Assembly: GCF_017901175.1 (NCBI RefSeq)
Contig: NZ_CP072793.1
Span: forward strand, 1,984,001 to 2,048,000
DNA from: Thiothrix unzii
GTDB taxonomy: Bacteria > Pseudomonadota > Gammaproteobacteria > Thiotrichales > Thiotrichaceae
Direction: 5' to 3'
Length of the DNA stretch: 64,000 nt
Part shown: piece by piece, positions 27,078 through 42,669 of the stretch
Layout of the letters: every line of letters starts with the position of its first letter
How positions within the stretch are numbered: position 1 is the stretch's first letter
Translations under genes and position numbers: made by a program
The notes under the pieces: generated by a model
The model's database searches: none
What the model saw: the letters and a program-made list of their open reading frames with translations, nothing else
Told to the model about the DNA's origin: nothing

Positions 27078-27430
27078 CGCCGAAACGGCAGTTGAAACAG
27101 CATCTTTAGCCCGTTTTTCAGGCGATTGCCAGCGGGCGGGATGCTAGGCGGAAATACGTCGCGTGGCTGATAGTCGAACGTTTGATTGAATAGCGAAAAG
27201 TCGATGCTAAAAGTATCGCCTTCCCCGCGTTGCGAGAGGATTTCGACTAAAGGCATTTCGCGGCGATGTACCGACTGTACGTTCTTGATAAAACCTTGCT
27301 GACTCAGTGAGGTAATGCCTTTTACCTGACGTAATTTGCTTTGCTCGTCAAGCATTTCCCATGTAATCAGGCCATTTTCAGCAGTTTGTTGTTGGTGCGA
27401 AATAGTGTGCAGCGTAAACGTTTTAAGCAT
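27074..27430 (-). CDS. Hypothetical protein downstream of bpt
   Basis: The 118-residue protein (start ATG 27430, giving [12 protein letters not shown]) is soluble with no recognised motif. It ends in a basic Phe/Leu-rich tail ([11 protein letters not shown]), and has a Gln/Asp/Phe-rich middle. It is the third minus-strand gene after fnr-like and bpt, 83 bp beyond bpt. A longer frame to 27475 adds 15 residues that look unlike coding sequence. Its stop overlaps that of purH on the other strand. Confidence 0.6.
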   Translation of the reverse strand: MLKTFTLHTISHQQQTAENGLITWEMLDEQSKLRQVKGITSLSQQGFIKNVQSVHRREMPLVEILSQRGEGDTFSIDFSLFNQTFDYQPRDVFPPSIPPAGNRLKNGLKMLFQLPFRR

Positions 27431-27513
27431 TATTGTTCTCGCGCTAGGGTGACAGGTTTTACCGAAACATAGCACGAAAATCCGCCAAAGCCATTAACTT
27501 CCAGACGACCTGT

Positions 27514-28230
27514 CTATTTTTTTAATGCCTGCCACTGCCCATTAATTAAACCCTCGATAGGTTGAAACTGGGTTTTGTAACGCATCTTCGGGGACGCTTC
27601 AATCCAGTAACCGGGGTAAACATAAGGCAAGCCTTGCGTCTGTGCAAAAGCGATTTGCCACAATACCGCATAAGTGCCTAAACCGCGCTTTTGACTCACT
27701 TGCGGGTCAAAAAACGTGTAAACCGATGATAAACCGCTCGACAATTCATCGACGGCTGCCACCGCCAATAACTGTTCTTCCGCATAAAACTCCACCAGCA
27801 TGGTGGTACACCAACGGCTCAACAGAAAACTGGCAAAGGTTTCGGTGCTATCCGCGTCCATCCCACCACCGTAATGCCGGTGATTAATATAGTGGCGATA
27901 AAGCGTGTCGTAAGCCGGTTTAAAACCTTCACCGCGATTGATGTGCACCGTAATATCATGATTATGTTGCCAATTACGCTGCTGGGAACGGTTCGGTACG
28001 AAATCAGCCACCGTAATGCGGGTTGACACACACGCTTGGCAGGCTTGGCAATGTGGGCGGTAAACATCGTCACCACTACGCCGAAAACCGCTATCGAGCA
28101 AACGCGCATACAACGCCGGATTCATCCGATAGCACGGGTCGACCAATAAATTGATGGCTTGCTGACCCGTTAAATACGGGCACGGGTGCGCTGAAGTGAT
28201 GTAAAGATTGAGGTTAGCTTCAGCCAGCAT
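27514..28230 (-). CDS. bpt: Aspartate/glutamate leucyltransferase (N-end rule)
   Basis: The 238-residue protein is of the ATE/Bpt family: the N-terminal part has HPCPYLTGQQAINLLVDP and the cysteine-containing RPHCQACQACVSTRI, and the C-terminal GNAT-like part ends with YVYPGYWIEASPKMRYK. Bpt adds leucine from Leu-tRNA to proteins that begin with Asp or Glu, marking them for ClpAP. The gene follows the FNR-like regulator by 12 bp. Confidence 0.93.
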   Translation of the reverse strand: MLAEANLNLYITSAHPCPYLTGQQAINLLVDPCYRMNPALYARLLDSGFRRSGDDVYRPHCQACQACVSTRITVADFVPNRSQQRNWQHNHDITVHINRGEGFKPAYDTLYRHYINHRHYGGGMDADSTETFASFLLSRWCTTMLVEFYAEEQLLAVAAVDELSSGLSSVYTFFDPQVSQKRGLGTYAVLWQIAFAQTQGLPYVYPGYWIEASPKMRYKTQFQPIEGLINGQWQALKK

Positions 28231-28242
28231 AACCCAGGTGAC

Positions 28243-28947
28243 TCAACAATTACCGCTGGCACACGCCATTTTGCGCAGGCCATCGACATCTTGTATTTGA
28301 ATGCTACCACGCTGCTCATTGAGGAAACCTTGGCGTTTCCAATCCGACAAAAAGCGACTGACGGTTTCAATCGTTAAGCCCAATAACTCGCCGATTTCAC
28401 CGCGTGACAAAGGTAAAACTACCCAACTGCCGCCCGTGCCTTCGCACCAGCGAATTAAAAACGAGGCCAAACGTTCGGGAGCTTTTTTCGCGCCTAATTC
28501 CAGCATCATGTCTTCGGCTTCACGTAAGTGCTGAATCCAGCGGCGCATCATGGTGTTTTCAATTTCAGGGTTCTGCTTTTTCAGCTCCATGAGTTCGCCC
28601 AAAGGCAGGCGACACACTTCAATTTCACTTAAAGGAGTTGCGGTGTGGTTGTAGGGTTCGTTGGCAAAACCATCAAAACCGAACAAATCACCGGTGCGTA
28701 ACACCCTGACAATCTGGGTACGTCCGTTAGGTAAGGTCTTGGTTAATTTAATTAAACCCTTACGCAGGGTAAATGCATTTAAGGCACTATCGCCTTGGTG
28801 ATAAACCGTTTCATCGGGGGCATACACCACGACCGATGGCTGAAATACTTGGATTTCCACCAGTCGGTCTATCGGCAATTGGGCAAAAATACTCAAATGC
28901 CGTATCTGGCACGATTGGCAATGCCCTTTGCCTTTAATGTTCGACAT
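28243..28947 (-). CDS. FNR-family regulator lacking one cluster cysteine
   Basis: The 234-residue protein has the Fnr layout: N-terminal cysteine region, cyclic-nucleotide-binding-like fold, dimerisation helix and a helix-turn-helix with GEIGELLGLTIETVSRFL, whose E-x-x-SR residues read TTGAT half-sites as in Fnr. Aligned with E. coli Fnr, C10, C13 and C113 replace C20, C23 and C122, but S19 stands at C29, so one of the four ligands of the oxygen-sensing cluster is missing. It may bind a cluster with another ligand or respond differently. The start is preceded by AAGGAGAG. It is a candidate to act on the FNR box at 14301-14314. Confidence 0.85.
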   Translation of the reverse strand: MSNIKGKGHCQSCQIRHLSIFAQLPIDRLVEIQVFQPSVVVYAPDETVYHQGDSALNAFTLRKGLIKLTKTLPNGRTQIVRVLRTGDLFGFDGFANEPYNHTATPLSEIEVCRLPLGELMELKKQNPEIENTMMRRWIQHLREAEDMMLELGAKKAPERLASFLIRWCEGTGGSWVVLPLSRGEIGELLGLTIETVSRFLSDWKRQGFLNEQRGSIQIQDVDGLRKMACASGNC

Positions 28948-29031
28948 ACCCTCTCCTTACTCAAACTCACTATCACCAAAGCGATGCGCACAAGGCCGCG
29001 AAATTACGCCGCACCTTGACTTAGGTGTTTT

Positions 29032-29526
29032 TTAAAACGGAATATCATCATCAAAATCTTCAAAACCACGGTCATTATGGCTGCTTTGCGGAGCCGCTGA
29101 CTGTTGTGCAGCAGGTGCGCTACCGTAACCACCGCCACTATTGCTGCTGCGTGGAGCTTCGTCGTAACTGCCCGCGCCCATACCGCTACCTTGACGACTA
29201 CCTAACATTTGCATTTCGCTGGCAACAATATCAGTTGCATAATGCTTTTGACCGTCTTTTTCCCAAGAGCGCGTTTTCAAACTGCCCTCGATATACACTT
29301 GTTGGCCTTTACGCACGTATTTGCCAACAATATCTGCTAACTGACGGTAAAAAACCACGCGATGCCATTCGGTGACTTCTTTTTTCTCACCAGTATTTTT
29401 GTCTTTCCATGACTCACTAGTGGCTATACTGATGTTTGCAATCGCATCACCGCTGGGTGTGTACTTCATTTCGGGGTCTCTACCCACCGTGCCAACCAAA
29501 ATAACCTTATTGATACCACGTGCCAT
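29032..29526 (-). CDS. ssb: Single-stranded DNA-binding protein
   Basis: The 164-residue protein has an OB fold starting [19 protein letters not shown], a Gly/Ser/Ala-rich linker and the conserved acidic tip DFDDDIPF that recruits partner proteins. It is essential for replication and repair. It lies 32 bp after the YajR-like gene in the same direction. Confidence 0.97.
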   Translation of the reverse strand: MARGINKVILVGTVGRDPEMKYTPSGDAIANISIATSESWKDKNTGEKKEVTEWHRVVFYRQLADIVGKYVRKGQQVYIEGSLKTRSWEKDGQKHYATDIVASEMQMLGSRQGSGMGAGSYDEAPRSSNSGGGYGSAPAAQQSAAPQSSHNDRGFEDFDDDIPF

Positions 29527-29558
29527 GTTTTATCCTTGCTCTAAAATGTTCGGCGATT

Positions 29559-30917
29559 TTACGCTGATGGGCTTGAGAATGCATCCAGTGCGGATTGATC
29601 CAGACTGGCCTTATCAACTTTCAGATAAGCGACGCACTCATCCGCTGCCACCGCTACCTCTTTAACCCCCGGAACTGCCAGCAACGCATCGTGCAAGCGT
29701 TGTTTATCTGAAAACAACAACGGGTCGAGCTTCACAATACGGCTGGTATAAAAAGTCGGCGGAGGTAATTTCAATGCCACCAGCAACCACACCGCCGCAA
29801 TCGCCGCGCTCAACACAAACACACCCGTGACACCCCACTCATGGTTCACCATACCACCGAGTGAGCCACCGGCAAAAATACCCAGAAATTGTGAGCTACT
29901 AAAGATACCCATCGCGGTTCCCTTGGTATTCACCGCCGAATACTTCGCCACTAACGAAGGCTGCACCGCTTCCAGAAAGTTGAAACCAATAAAGAATAGT
30001 AAAAACGCCACAAATAACCAGGTAGCGTTGGCGTGTCCCGCTGCCATTGCTAGTTCCGCCACAATCAACAACACGGTTGCCATCAACAGTAACGGGCGGA
30101 TTTTATGTTGCTTTTCCGCCATAATAATCAATGGAATCGACAGTAAAAACGACCCCAAAAACACCGGCAAATAGACTTTCCAGTGTTCGCTGCTGGGTAA
30201 GCCCAACTCCTGTTCAAAAATCGTCGGCAATACCAGAAAGTTCGCGGTCATCACCAAATGCAGGATAAACACCCCCACGTTCATGCGCAGCAACGCGACA
30301 TTCGCAAGAGCCTTACCCAAATAATCTTTCATAATCCCGGCATCGCGGTGTTGCAAGGTGCGGGCAGGGTTAGGAATCGCGAATACCACCAGTGCAATTC
30401 CACTCAATGCTAATAATAAGGTTAGCCAAAAAATGCTTGGCACGCCGCCAAATTGATTCACCAAGGGGCCGATAATCATCCCCAGCATGAAAGAGACACC
30501 GATAGTTAAACCGATAATTCCCATGGTGCGCACCCGGTGCTCTTCACGAATCAAATCCGCCGCTAAAGCCATCGTCGGTGCAGCTACCGCGCCCATACCC
30601 TGAATCGCCCGCCCCAGCACGATTACCCACATACTATGTGCTAAAGCAGCCACCGCACTTCCCAATGCGAACACCAGCAAGCCGCCAATAATCACCGGCT
30701 TACGCCCGATTTTATCGGATAAAATCCCCAGTGGAATTTGAAAGATGGCCTGCGTCAGGCCGTAAATCCCAATGGCTAAACCCGCTAACCAAGGGGTCGA
30801 ATCCGGTAAGGTTTCGGCATACAAAGCAAATACCGGCAAAATCATGAACAGACCCAGCATTCGCACTGCGTAAATCGCCGCTAACGATGCTGTTACCCGC
30901 CATTCCAGACTATTCAT
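29559..30917 (-). CDS. MFS transporter of the YajR type with C-terminal YAM-like domain
   Basis: The protein has 12 membrane helices, the MFS motif GILSDKIGRKPVIIGG between helices 2 and 3, and a C-terminal soluble domain of about 65 residues (from SRIVKLDPLLFSDKQRL to the end) that fits the ferredoxin-like YAM domain of E. coli YajR. The ATG at 30917 is preferred over the TTG at 30926. The substrate is unknown. It is followed by ssb, a pairing seen in many gammaproteobacteria. Confidence 0.88.
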   Translation of the reverse strand: MNSLEWRVTASLAAIYAVRMLGLFMILPVFALYAETLPDSTPWLAGLAIGIYGLTQAIFQIPLGILSDKIGRKPVIIGGLLVFALGSAVAALAHSMWVIVLGRAIQGMGAVAAPTMALAADLIREEHRVRTMGIIGLTIGVSFMLGMIIGPLVNQFGGVPSIFWLTLLLALSGIALVVFAIPNPARTLQHRDAGIMKDYLGKALANVALLRMNVGVFILHLVMTANFLVLPTIFEQELGLPSSEHWKVYLPVFLGSFLLSIPLIIMAEKQHKIRPLLLMATVLLIVAELAMAAGHANATWLFVAFLLFFIGFNFLEAVQPSLVAKYSAVNTKGTAMGIFSSSQFLGIFAGGSLGGMVNHEWGVTGVFVLSAAIAAVWLLVALKLPPPTFYTSRIVKLDPLLFSDKQRLHDALLAVPGVKEVAVAADECVAYLKVDKASLDQSALDAFSSPSA

Positions 30918-30976
30918 TACCCACAAGCTCTACATGACAACACAAAGGCAAGAGAATGGCACAACAACGCCCCGAC

Positions 30977-31966
30977 CTACAACTGGTTACGCAGCATCAA
31001 CTCACCCGGATGCGGGCTAAGGTAGTGTTGCCGCCCGATATAAGGCTGCGGATGCCGCCGAAAATGGTGTTTCAATAATGTCACCGGCACTACCAGCGGC
31101 ACATAGCCTTGGCGGTATTGGTGAATGGTGTCGAGTAATTCTTCACGATCCAGCGCGTCAATGTGCGGTTTCAAATAACCCATTAGGTGCATTAACACAT
31201 TCGCATGACGACCGCGTGTCACCCGTTTGGATAACGCCGCCATCAGCAAGATAATGTATTCCTCACCCAATGCTGCTAAATCCGTGACCGCACCGGCTTG
31301 CGCCACTTTTTGCCCTAATTGACGCGCAATGTCTTGATCGTGCGCCATCAGCATGTATTTGTGATCCGCATGGAAATCGACCAGTGATGCAGGCGTTAAT
31401 CCCGTTGCCAGCAAATCGCGCCAGCGGTGATAAACAAATACCCGCCCGATGAAATTTTCACGCAATACCGGGTCACACAACCGCCCTTCTTCTTCCATCG
31501 GTAACAGCGGGAAACGCGCCCGCAATGCCTGTGCAAACAAGCCTACGCCATCACGTTCCGGGGGTAAGTTGGGTTTTAGCGGATCGTAAACTTTGACACG
31601 TTCCATCCCGCAACTGGGTGAGCTTTTTTTGAGGATATAACCGCAAACCTCGCTGACTTGCGCCACTACTTTATCCAGATAATGGGCTAAGGCTTGGGTG
31701 TGATCGACGCTGGCATCTTTAACATTGACCGCCCGTATTTGACTATCGCGGCGGATTAAACGAATCGTCGGGCGCGGCATCCCCAACCCTGCACCGACTT
31801 CCGGGCATAAGGGCAAAAAGTCGAAGTATTGACCCAAGGTTCCCGTGATATAACCGTCACGCTTGTGGCTGCCGTCATAACGCACTTCCTGCCCAATCAG
31901 GCACGCGCTGACCCCTACTTTTATCCGCTGAAAATCACACATGATGCCAAGTTTATCCCAATTCAT
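30977..31966 (-). CDS. TudS-like DUF523 plus DUF1722 protein
   Basis: The 329-residue protein has an N-terminal DUF523 (TudS) domain with VSACLIGQEVRYDGSHKRD, CPEVGAGLGMPRP and SSPSCGMERVKVY, whose cysteines hold a 4Fe-4S cluster in thiouracil desulfidases, and a C-terminal DUF1722 domain with HADHKYMLMAHDQ. The fused form occurs in many proteobacteria. It probably removes sulfur from a modified nucleobase. The start may be ATG 31966 or ATG 31942; neither has a strong ribosome site. Confidence 0.82.
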   Translation of the reverse strand: MNWDKLGIMCDFQRIKVGVSACLIGQEVRYDGSHKRDGYITGTLGQYFDFLPLCPEVGAGLGMPRPTIRLIRRDSQIRAVNVKDASVDHTQALAHYLDKVVAQVSEVCGYILKKSSPSCGMERVKVYDPLKPNLPPERDGVGLFAQALRARFPLLPMEEEGRLCDPVLRENFIGRVFVYHRWRDLLATGLTPASLVDFHADHKYMLMAHDQDIARQLGQKVAQAGAVTDLAALGEEYIILLMAALSKRVTRGRHANVLMHLMGYLKPHIDALDREELLDTIHQYRQGYVPLVVPVTLLKHHFRRHPQPYIGRQHYLSPHPGELMLRNQL

Positions 31967-32016
31967 TGGCCTGCGATGTTATCCTTTAATTGGAATAAAG
32001 CAATCAAGCGGACATT

Positions 32017-34113
32017 ATGCGGGACTATTTTCATCATTACTTACTTGGGTTTATCCTCTGGTTGATGTGCGCATTGCCGGGATACGCGGCGGATACCTTG
32101 ACGGCAAATGCATTACTGGACGATTTACGGCGGCAAGTAGACGCGGCTGAACAAACATTTGCGCAAAACAAAGATGACGTAACGCAACTAGAGCAATTGG
32201 CAACCGCCAGCACCCATTTAGCGCAACAAGCGCAAACCTGTTTAAGCGATTACACCCAAAATCAAACCCAAGCCCAGCAAGCGATTGAGAGCCTCGGTGC
32301 TGCCAGCAGTGACGATTTACCCGACATTAAAAATAAGCGCAAAGAATTGGAACAAAGCCGCCAAGCTGCGGAAAAAGTATTGTCGCAATGCCGTTTATTT
32401 AGTTTGCGCATCAATACCTTGCTGGAAGAAATCAGTAAATCACGCCAAACCCTGTTACACGATCAACTGCTGACCCCAACGCATTCAATACTGAGTCACT
32501 TAGAAGCGTTGTTACAGCCGGAAGTGTGGAAGCTGGATATTATCAATACCGCGAATACCTTGTGGCAGCCGGAAATTGCTTGGCTTCACTTGCCCATCGC
32601 GCTGCTTTACGGTGTGGGTGGCTTGGTGCTGGGGCTGTTTTGGCGCAAACGGGCGCGGAATACGCATCAGGCTCGCCAGCTTGCATTAACTACCACCAGC
32701 CCGACGCTGGGACAGACTTGGCGATACGGGCAACAGTTTATGCCGTATTTGCTGTCGCTGGCTTGCGTGCTGATCGCATTCCAACTGCATCCGCTGGGTA
32801 TACCGCCACTGCCTGACAATGATTTATTGGGTTTAGCGCACATTGTTGGCGGGACGCTGCTGGCATTAGGCTTGATTCGGGTGTTGTGGCTGTTATCGGG
32901 GCGTTTGGCTTTTTTGCGCTACACCCGTTTGTATTTGCTGGCGGTGGTGGCCTTGCTCGTTGCCATCGGTAGTTTATGGCTGGGTTATCGCAATTTTGCG
33001 CACCTGTTAATCAGCGGCGTAACCGGATCGCTGGTGGTATTGTTAACGGCATGGCTGTTGTTACAAATTCCCAAAGAAATCTTTGATGGTCTTGACGAAG
33101 GCCGCGCTCCTTGGCAACAGCACATTCGCCAGCATTTAGGCTTAAAAGCGAACCAATTTGTACCGGGTATGGTGTGGTTGCGTTTGACGCTGGCACTGAG
33201 CATTACCGGCATTTCGGTATTATTGCTGCTACGCCTGTGGGGAATGCCGGAGCAATACCTCACCCTGTTGCTGAACCGGCTGGATAGCGGTTTTGAAATT
33301 GCCGGTTTTAAACTGGAACCGTTGCGTATTATCGGCGGCTTGCTGGTAATTGCGCTGCTGATCAGCATGACCCATGTACTGAAAACACACGTCGCGGAAA
33401 ACTGGCTGCAACGCACCGGATTAAGCCGTGGCGCACAAGAAACGGCTACCACGGTTTCCGGTTATATTGGGATTTTACTGGCTATTTTACTGGGCTTATC
33501 CGTCGCTGGGATTGAATTCAAAAACCTCGCGATTATCGCCGGGGCATTATCCGTCGGTATCGGTTTTGGCTTACAAAACATCGTGAATAACTTTGTTTCC
33601 GGCCTGATTTTATTGTTTGAACGCCCGATTCGCAAAGGCGATTGGATCAAAGTCGGCAATGCTGAAGGCTACGTGCGCGACATTAGCATTCGCTCAACCA
33701 CCATTCAGGCGTTTGATCATTCCGATATTATTGTGCCGAATTCGGAAATTATTTCCGGGCAAGTCACCAATATGATGCTCAATGACAACGTGGGGCGCAT
33801 TATTATTCCCATCAGCGTGGCTTACGGCTCAGATTCAGAACGGGTCATGCACATTTTACAAGCCGTCGCCGACGCACACCCCACCGTCGTAAAAAGCGAC
33901 GAAGCCATGCGCATCAACGTGCTATGCCGGGGGTTCGGCGAGGACTCACTGAAATTTGAATTACGCTGTTTCGTAACGAATATCGAAGCACGCACTGGAG
34001 TGACCAGCGACTTGAATCTGGCGATTGATAAAGCATTCCGCCAAGACGGTATTGAAATCCCCGCATCGCGCCTTGGGTTACACCGCGTTGCTGCTGCATC
34101 CGATAACGTATAG
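32017..34113 (+). CDS. Large MscS-family mechanosensitive channel
   Basis: The 698-residue protein has a signal peptide (WLMCALPGYAADTL cleavage region), a periplasmic coiled-coil domain of about 150 residues rich in Gln and Glu, about ten membrane helices, and the MscS core with the pore helix and GFGLQNIVNNFVSGLILLFE, then the beta domain with RKGDWIKVG and VPNSEIISG. It protects against osmotic down-shock. Size and layout resemble MscK/YjeP-type channels. It is divergent from the TudS-like gene, with start codons 50 bp apart. Confidence 0.88.
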   Translation: MRDYFHHYLLGFILWLMCALPGYAADTLTANALLDDLRRQVDAAEQTFAQNKDDVTQLEQLATASTHLAQQAQTCLSDYTQNQTQAQQAIESLGAASSDDLPDIKNKRKELEQSRQAAEKVLSQCRLFSLRINTLLEEISKSRQTLLHDQLLTPTHSILSHLEALLQPEVWKLDIINTANTLWQPEIAWLHLPIALLYGVGGLVLGLFWRKRARNTHQARQLALTTTSPTLGQTWRYGQQFMPYLLSLACVLIAFQLHPLGIPPLPDNDLLGLAHIVGGTLLALGLIRVLWLLSGRLAFLRYTRLYLLAVVALLVAIGSLWLGYRNFAHLLISGVTGSLVVLLTAWLLLQIPKEIFDGLDEGRAPWQQHIRQHLGLKANQFVPGMVWLRLTLALSITGISVLLLLRLWGMPEQYLTLLLNRLDSGFEIAGFKLEPLRIIGGLLVIALLISMTHVLKTHVAENWLQRTGLSRGAQETATTVSGYIGILLAILLGLSVAGIEFKNLAIIAGALSVGIGFGLQNIVNNFVSGLILLFERPIRKGDWIKVGNAEGYVRDISIRSTTIQAFDHSDIIVPNSEIISGQVTNMMLNDNVGRIIIPISVAYGSDSERVMHILQAVADAHPTVVKSDEAMRINVLCRGFGEDSLKFELRCFVTNIEARTGVTSDLNLAIDKAFRQDGIEIPASRLGLHRVAAASDNV

Positions 34114-34132
34114 AATGCACAACCTGCACGCT

Positions 34133-34207
34133 GGCTCCATAGTTTAATGGATAAAACGGCCCCCTCCTAAGGGGCAGCTACAGGTTCGATTCCTGTTGGG
34201 GCCGCCA
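34133..34207 (+). tRNA. tRNA-Arg (anticodon CCU)
   Basis: Acceptor arm GGCTCCA pairs with TGGGGCC (one G-T), the anticodon stem GCCCC/GGGGC encloses loop CTCCTAA with anticodon CCU at positions 34-36, and the T arm contains GGTTCGATTCC. CCA is encoded. It reads the rare codon AGG. A toxin-antitoxin gene pair lies directly downstream, a common spot for integration. Confidence 0.97.
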
Positions 34208-34314
34208 GTGCAAGTTCATTACCTCCTCCATCCGCTGAAATCTTCTAAGCAAAAACCACCACGTTATGCTCAATACTTGCTATGCTTGTGGTGTTAACCA
34301 TAGGATACGGTTTA

Positions 34315-34620
34315 ATGATAGAAATTATCCAAAGTAAGGTGTTTTCAGATTGGCTGCTTGGTCTGAAAGATCGACAGGCGCGGGCGCGTATTTATGCGCG
34401 GCTTGATCGCATGGCGGATGGAAACTTTGGTGATGCCGAACCGATAGGTGAAGGAATGAGTGAGGCACGCATTCATTATGGCCCCGGTTATCGGTTATAT
34501 TTCATGCAACGGGGGCAGGCATTGGTAGTGCTGTTGTGTGGTGGTGACAAGTCCACCCAACAGCGTGATATTCAACGAGCAAAGGTAGTTGCCGATCTGT
34601 GGAAGGGGGAAAATCCATGA
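34315..34620 (+). CDS. RelE/HigB-like toxin (phage-derived Gp49-like)
   Basis: The 101-residue protein (start ATG 34315, MIEIIQSKVFSDWL) fits the addiction-module killer family: basic segment LKDRQARARIYARLDRM, RIHYGPGYRLYF with the conserved Tyr and Arg of the RelE fold, and LLCGGDKSTQQRDI near the end. It probably cleaves mRNA on the ribosome. A longer frame from 34282 is rejected since AGGA lies upstream of 34315. Here the toxin gene comes first, as in higBA modules. Confidence 0.88.
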   Translation: MIEIIQSKVFSDWLLGLKDRQARARIYARLDRMADGNFGDAEPIGEGMSEARIHYGPGYRLYFMQRGQALVVLLCGGDKSTQQRDIQRAKVVADLWKGENP

Positions 34621-34943
34621 GTACAACATTCAGCCGTTACGATACTGCTGCCTATTTAAAGACCGATGAAGATATGCAGGACTATCTGGAAGCTTGCATG
34701 GAAGAGGCGGGAGATGATCCGCAATTCATTGCCAAAGCGTTGGGCGTGATTGCCCGCGCCCGTGGAATGTCACAACTGGCACGTGATTCCGGGTTGGCAC
34801 GTGAGAGTCTTTACAAGGCGTTATCGGGTGAAGGTAATCCTGAGTTTTCCACTATTCTGAAAGTGATTAACGCTATGGGGTTACGATTGCATTTCAGCTT
34901 GCGGGACACCGCACCCACTCTCTCAACGGTGAAACTTTCGTGA
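34617..34943 (+). CDS. HTH antitoxin of the RelE/HigB-like module
   Basis: The 108-residue protein (start ATG 34617, overlapping the toxin stop as ATGA) carries a helix-turn-helix with [20 protein letters not shown] typical of the putative addiction-module antidote family, followed by [17 protein letters not shown]. It should neutralise the toxin and repress the operon. Its stop overlaps the GTG start of potA by the four bases GTGA, so potA translation is coupled to the antitoxin. Confidence 0.88.
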   Translation: MSTTFSRYDTAAYLKTDEDMQDYLEACMEEAGDDPQFIAKALGVIARARGMSQLARDSGLARESLYKALSGEGNPEFSTILKVINAMGLRLHFSLRDTAPTLSTVKLS

Positions 34944-36040
34944 ATAATCCGCTGCTCACCCTTGCTGGCATTACCAAACGTTTTGACGCACAAGAAGTGC
35001 TGTCCGGGTTTAACCTGACGATTCAGCACGGCGAATTTTTTACGCTGTTAGGGCCGTCCGGTTGCGGTAAAACTACCGTATTGCGGATGATTGCAGGCTT
35101 TGAACAGCCCGATGAAGGCAATATTTTGCTGGATGGGGTGGAATTAAGCGGTGTACCTGCGGAAAAACGCCCGGTTAACACCGTATTTCAAAGCTACGCG
35201 CTGTTTCCGCACATGAGCGTGTTCGATAATGTCGCGTTTGGCTTGAAAATGGCAGGCGTGAACCCTCAAGACATTGCGGTGCGTGTTGCCGAAGCATTAA
35301 CCACAGTGCAATTAACCGAGTTTACCACCCGTAAACCGCATCAATTATCCGGCGGGCAAAAACAGCGCGTCGCCATTGCCAGAGCGATGGTTAACCGCCC
35401 GAAAGTGCTGTTGCTGGACGAATCACTGAGTGCGCTCGATCATAAGCTGCGTCAGCAAATGCAGATGGAACTCAAGCAGTTACAACGCAAATTGGGCATT
35501 ACGTTTATCTACGTTACCCACGATCAAGAAGAAGCCTTGTCAATGTCGGATCGCGTCATGGTGATGCACAACGGGCAGGCGCAACAAGTCGGCACACCGC
35601 GCGAAATTTACGAATCCCCGCGTAATTTATTCGTGGCGCGGTTCATTGGCGAAAGCAATGTGTTTACCGCCACCATTGTGCGCGAACTCGGCGATTACCA
35701 TTACCTTGCTACGATTGATGGCGTGGAAAAAGAGATTCGCGCGGATCAACGTTTTGAAACCGGCGAGTTGGTTAATGTGATTTTGCGCCCCGAAGATTTG
35801 CGCATTGATTGCCGTAACGATGGCATTGCCCGCCAAGGCTTCCCCGGTAAAGTGATTGAACGCAATTACACCGGGCAAACCCTGAACTCGCAAATTTTGC
35901 TGGAAAACGGTTTAACTGTGATTGCGCATGAGTTTTTCGACGAAGATGACCCGGACTTTGACTACAGCATTAATCAACAGGTTGGGGTTGATTGGGTTGC
36001 CGGTTGGGAGCATGTGATTCGTCATGACGGTGAGCATTGA
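34940..36040 (+). CDS. potA: Orphan polyamine ABC transporter ATPase (PotA)
   Basis: The 366-residue protein has Walker [10 protein letters not shown] near 38-46, the signature [14 protein letters not shown], Walker [13 protein letters not shown], His-loop YVTHDQEEA, and the C-terminal TOBE region with [32 protein letters not shown] is the PotA-type Q-loop. It would power uptake of spermidine or putrescine, but no potB, potC or potD gene follows. The GTG start overlaps the upstream antitoxin stop, so expression is tied to the toxin-antitoxin operon. Agmatine-to-putrescine genes occur at 48-50 kb. Confidence 0.88.
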   Translation: MNNPLLTLAGITKRFDAQEVLSGFNLTIQHGEFFTLLGPSGCGKTTVLRMIAGFEQPDEGNILLDGVELSGVPAEKRPVNTVFQSYALFPHMSVFDNVAFGLKMAGVNPQDIAVRVAEALTTVQLTEFTTRKPHQLSGGQKQRVAIARAMVNRPKVLLLDESLSALDHKLRQQMQMELKQLQRKLGITFIYVTHDQEEALSMSDRVMVMHNGQAQQVGTPREIYESPRNLFVARFIGESNVFTATIVRELGDYHYLATIDGVEKEIRADQRFETGELVNVILRPEDLRIDCRNDGIARQGFPGKVIERNYTGQTLNSQILLENGLTVIAHEFFDEDDPDFDYSINQQVGVDWVAGWEHVIRHDGEH

Positions 36041-36169
36041 CGACCACCTGTCTACTAATTCGCACTTTTCATCCCAGCTCTGCCCATTGCGTCTATACTC
36101 AGTACCATAATCACATAACACTAACGTATCTAATGGCAGCATTATCGCAATCGACAAGGAGCAGTCAGT

Positions 36170-42482
<6,313 letters not shown>

Positions 42483-42537
42483 AGCGACATCCTCAGATTT
42501 TTGATTATGCAGCAAATTATACCGCGCAATAGCCCAA

Positions 42538-42583
42538 GAAGATGCACAAAAGTAACGAACCATGCAAAATCGCCGACGCTGTG
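42538..42583. repeat. Direct repeat, left copy, flanking a toxin-antitoxin module
   Basis: This 46-bp copy, beginning GAAGATGCACA and ending CGCCGACGCTGTG, has only 4 mismatches to the copy at 43363-43408, all in an 8-base stretch. The two copies bracket the HigB/NadS-like module. Confidence 0.9.
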
Positions 42584-42612
42584 TTACGCAAGCAAGTTCA
42601 GACTCCCTTTCG

Positions 42613-42643
42613 TTGTCAACTATACGAAGTTATCGTATAGTTG
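42613..42643 (+). promoter_or_regulatory. Promoter with overlapping operator of the HigB/NadS-like module
   Basis: TTGTCA (42613-42618), a 17-bp spacer and TATAGT (42636-42641) make a good sigma-70 promoter. A perfect 10-bp inverted repeat, CAACTATACG (42617-42626) and CGTATAGTTG (42634-42643), overlies the spacer and -10 element, as expected for autorepression by the antitoxin. Confidence 0.88.
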
Positions 42644-42669
42644 TTGCAAAGTGATACTAGAGAAAAGTT

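Noticed and set aside
29012-29033. Terminator for ssb
   Set aside because: The hairpin CACCT-N6-AGGTG is followed by T on the plus strand, the wrong direction for the minus-strand ssb gene.
42621-42633. TATACGAAGTTAT, identical to one 13-bp arm of loxP
   Set aside because: No second arm or 8-bp spacer of the right kind is next to it. The sequence is explained by the toxin-antitoxin operator palindrome, so the match is taken as chance.
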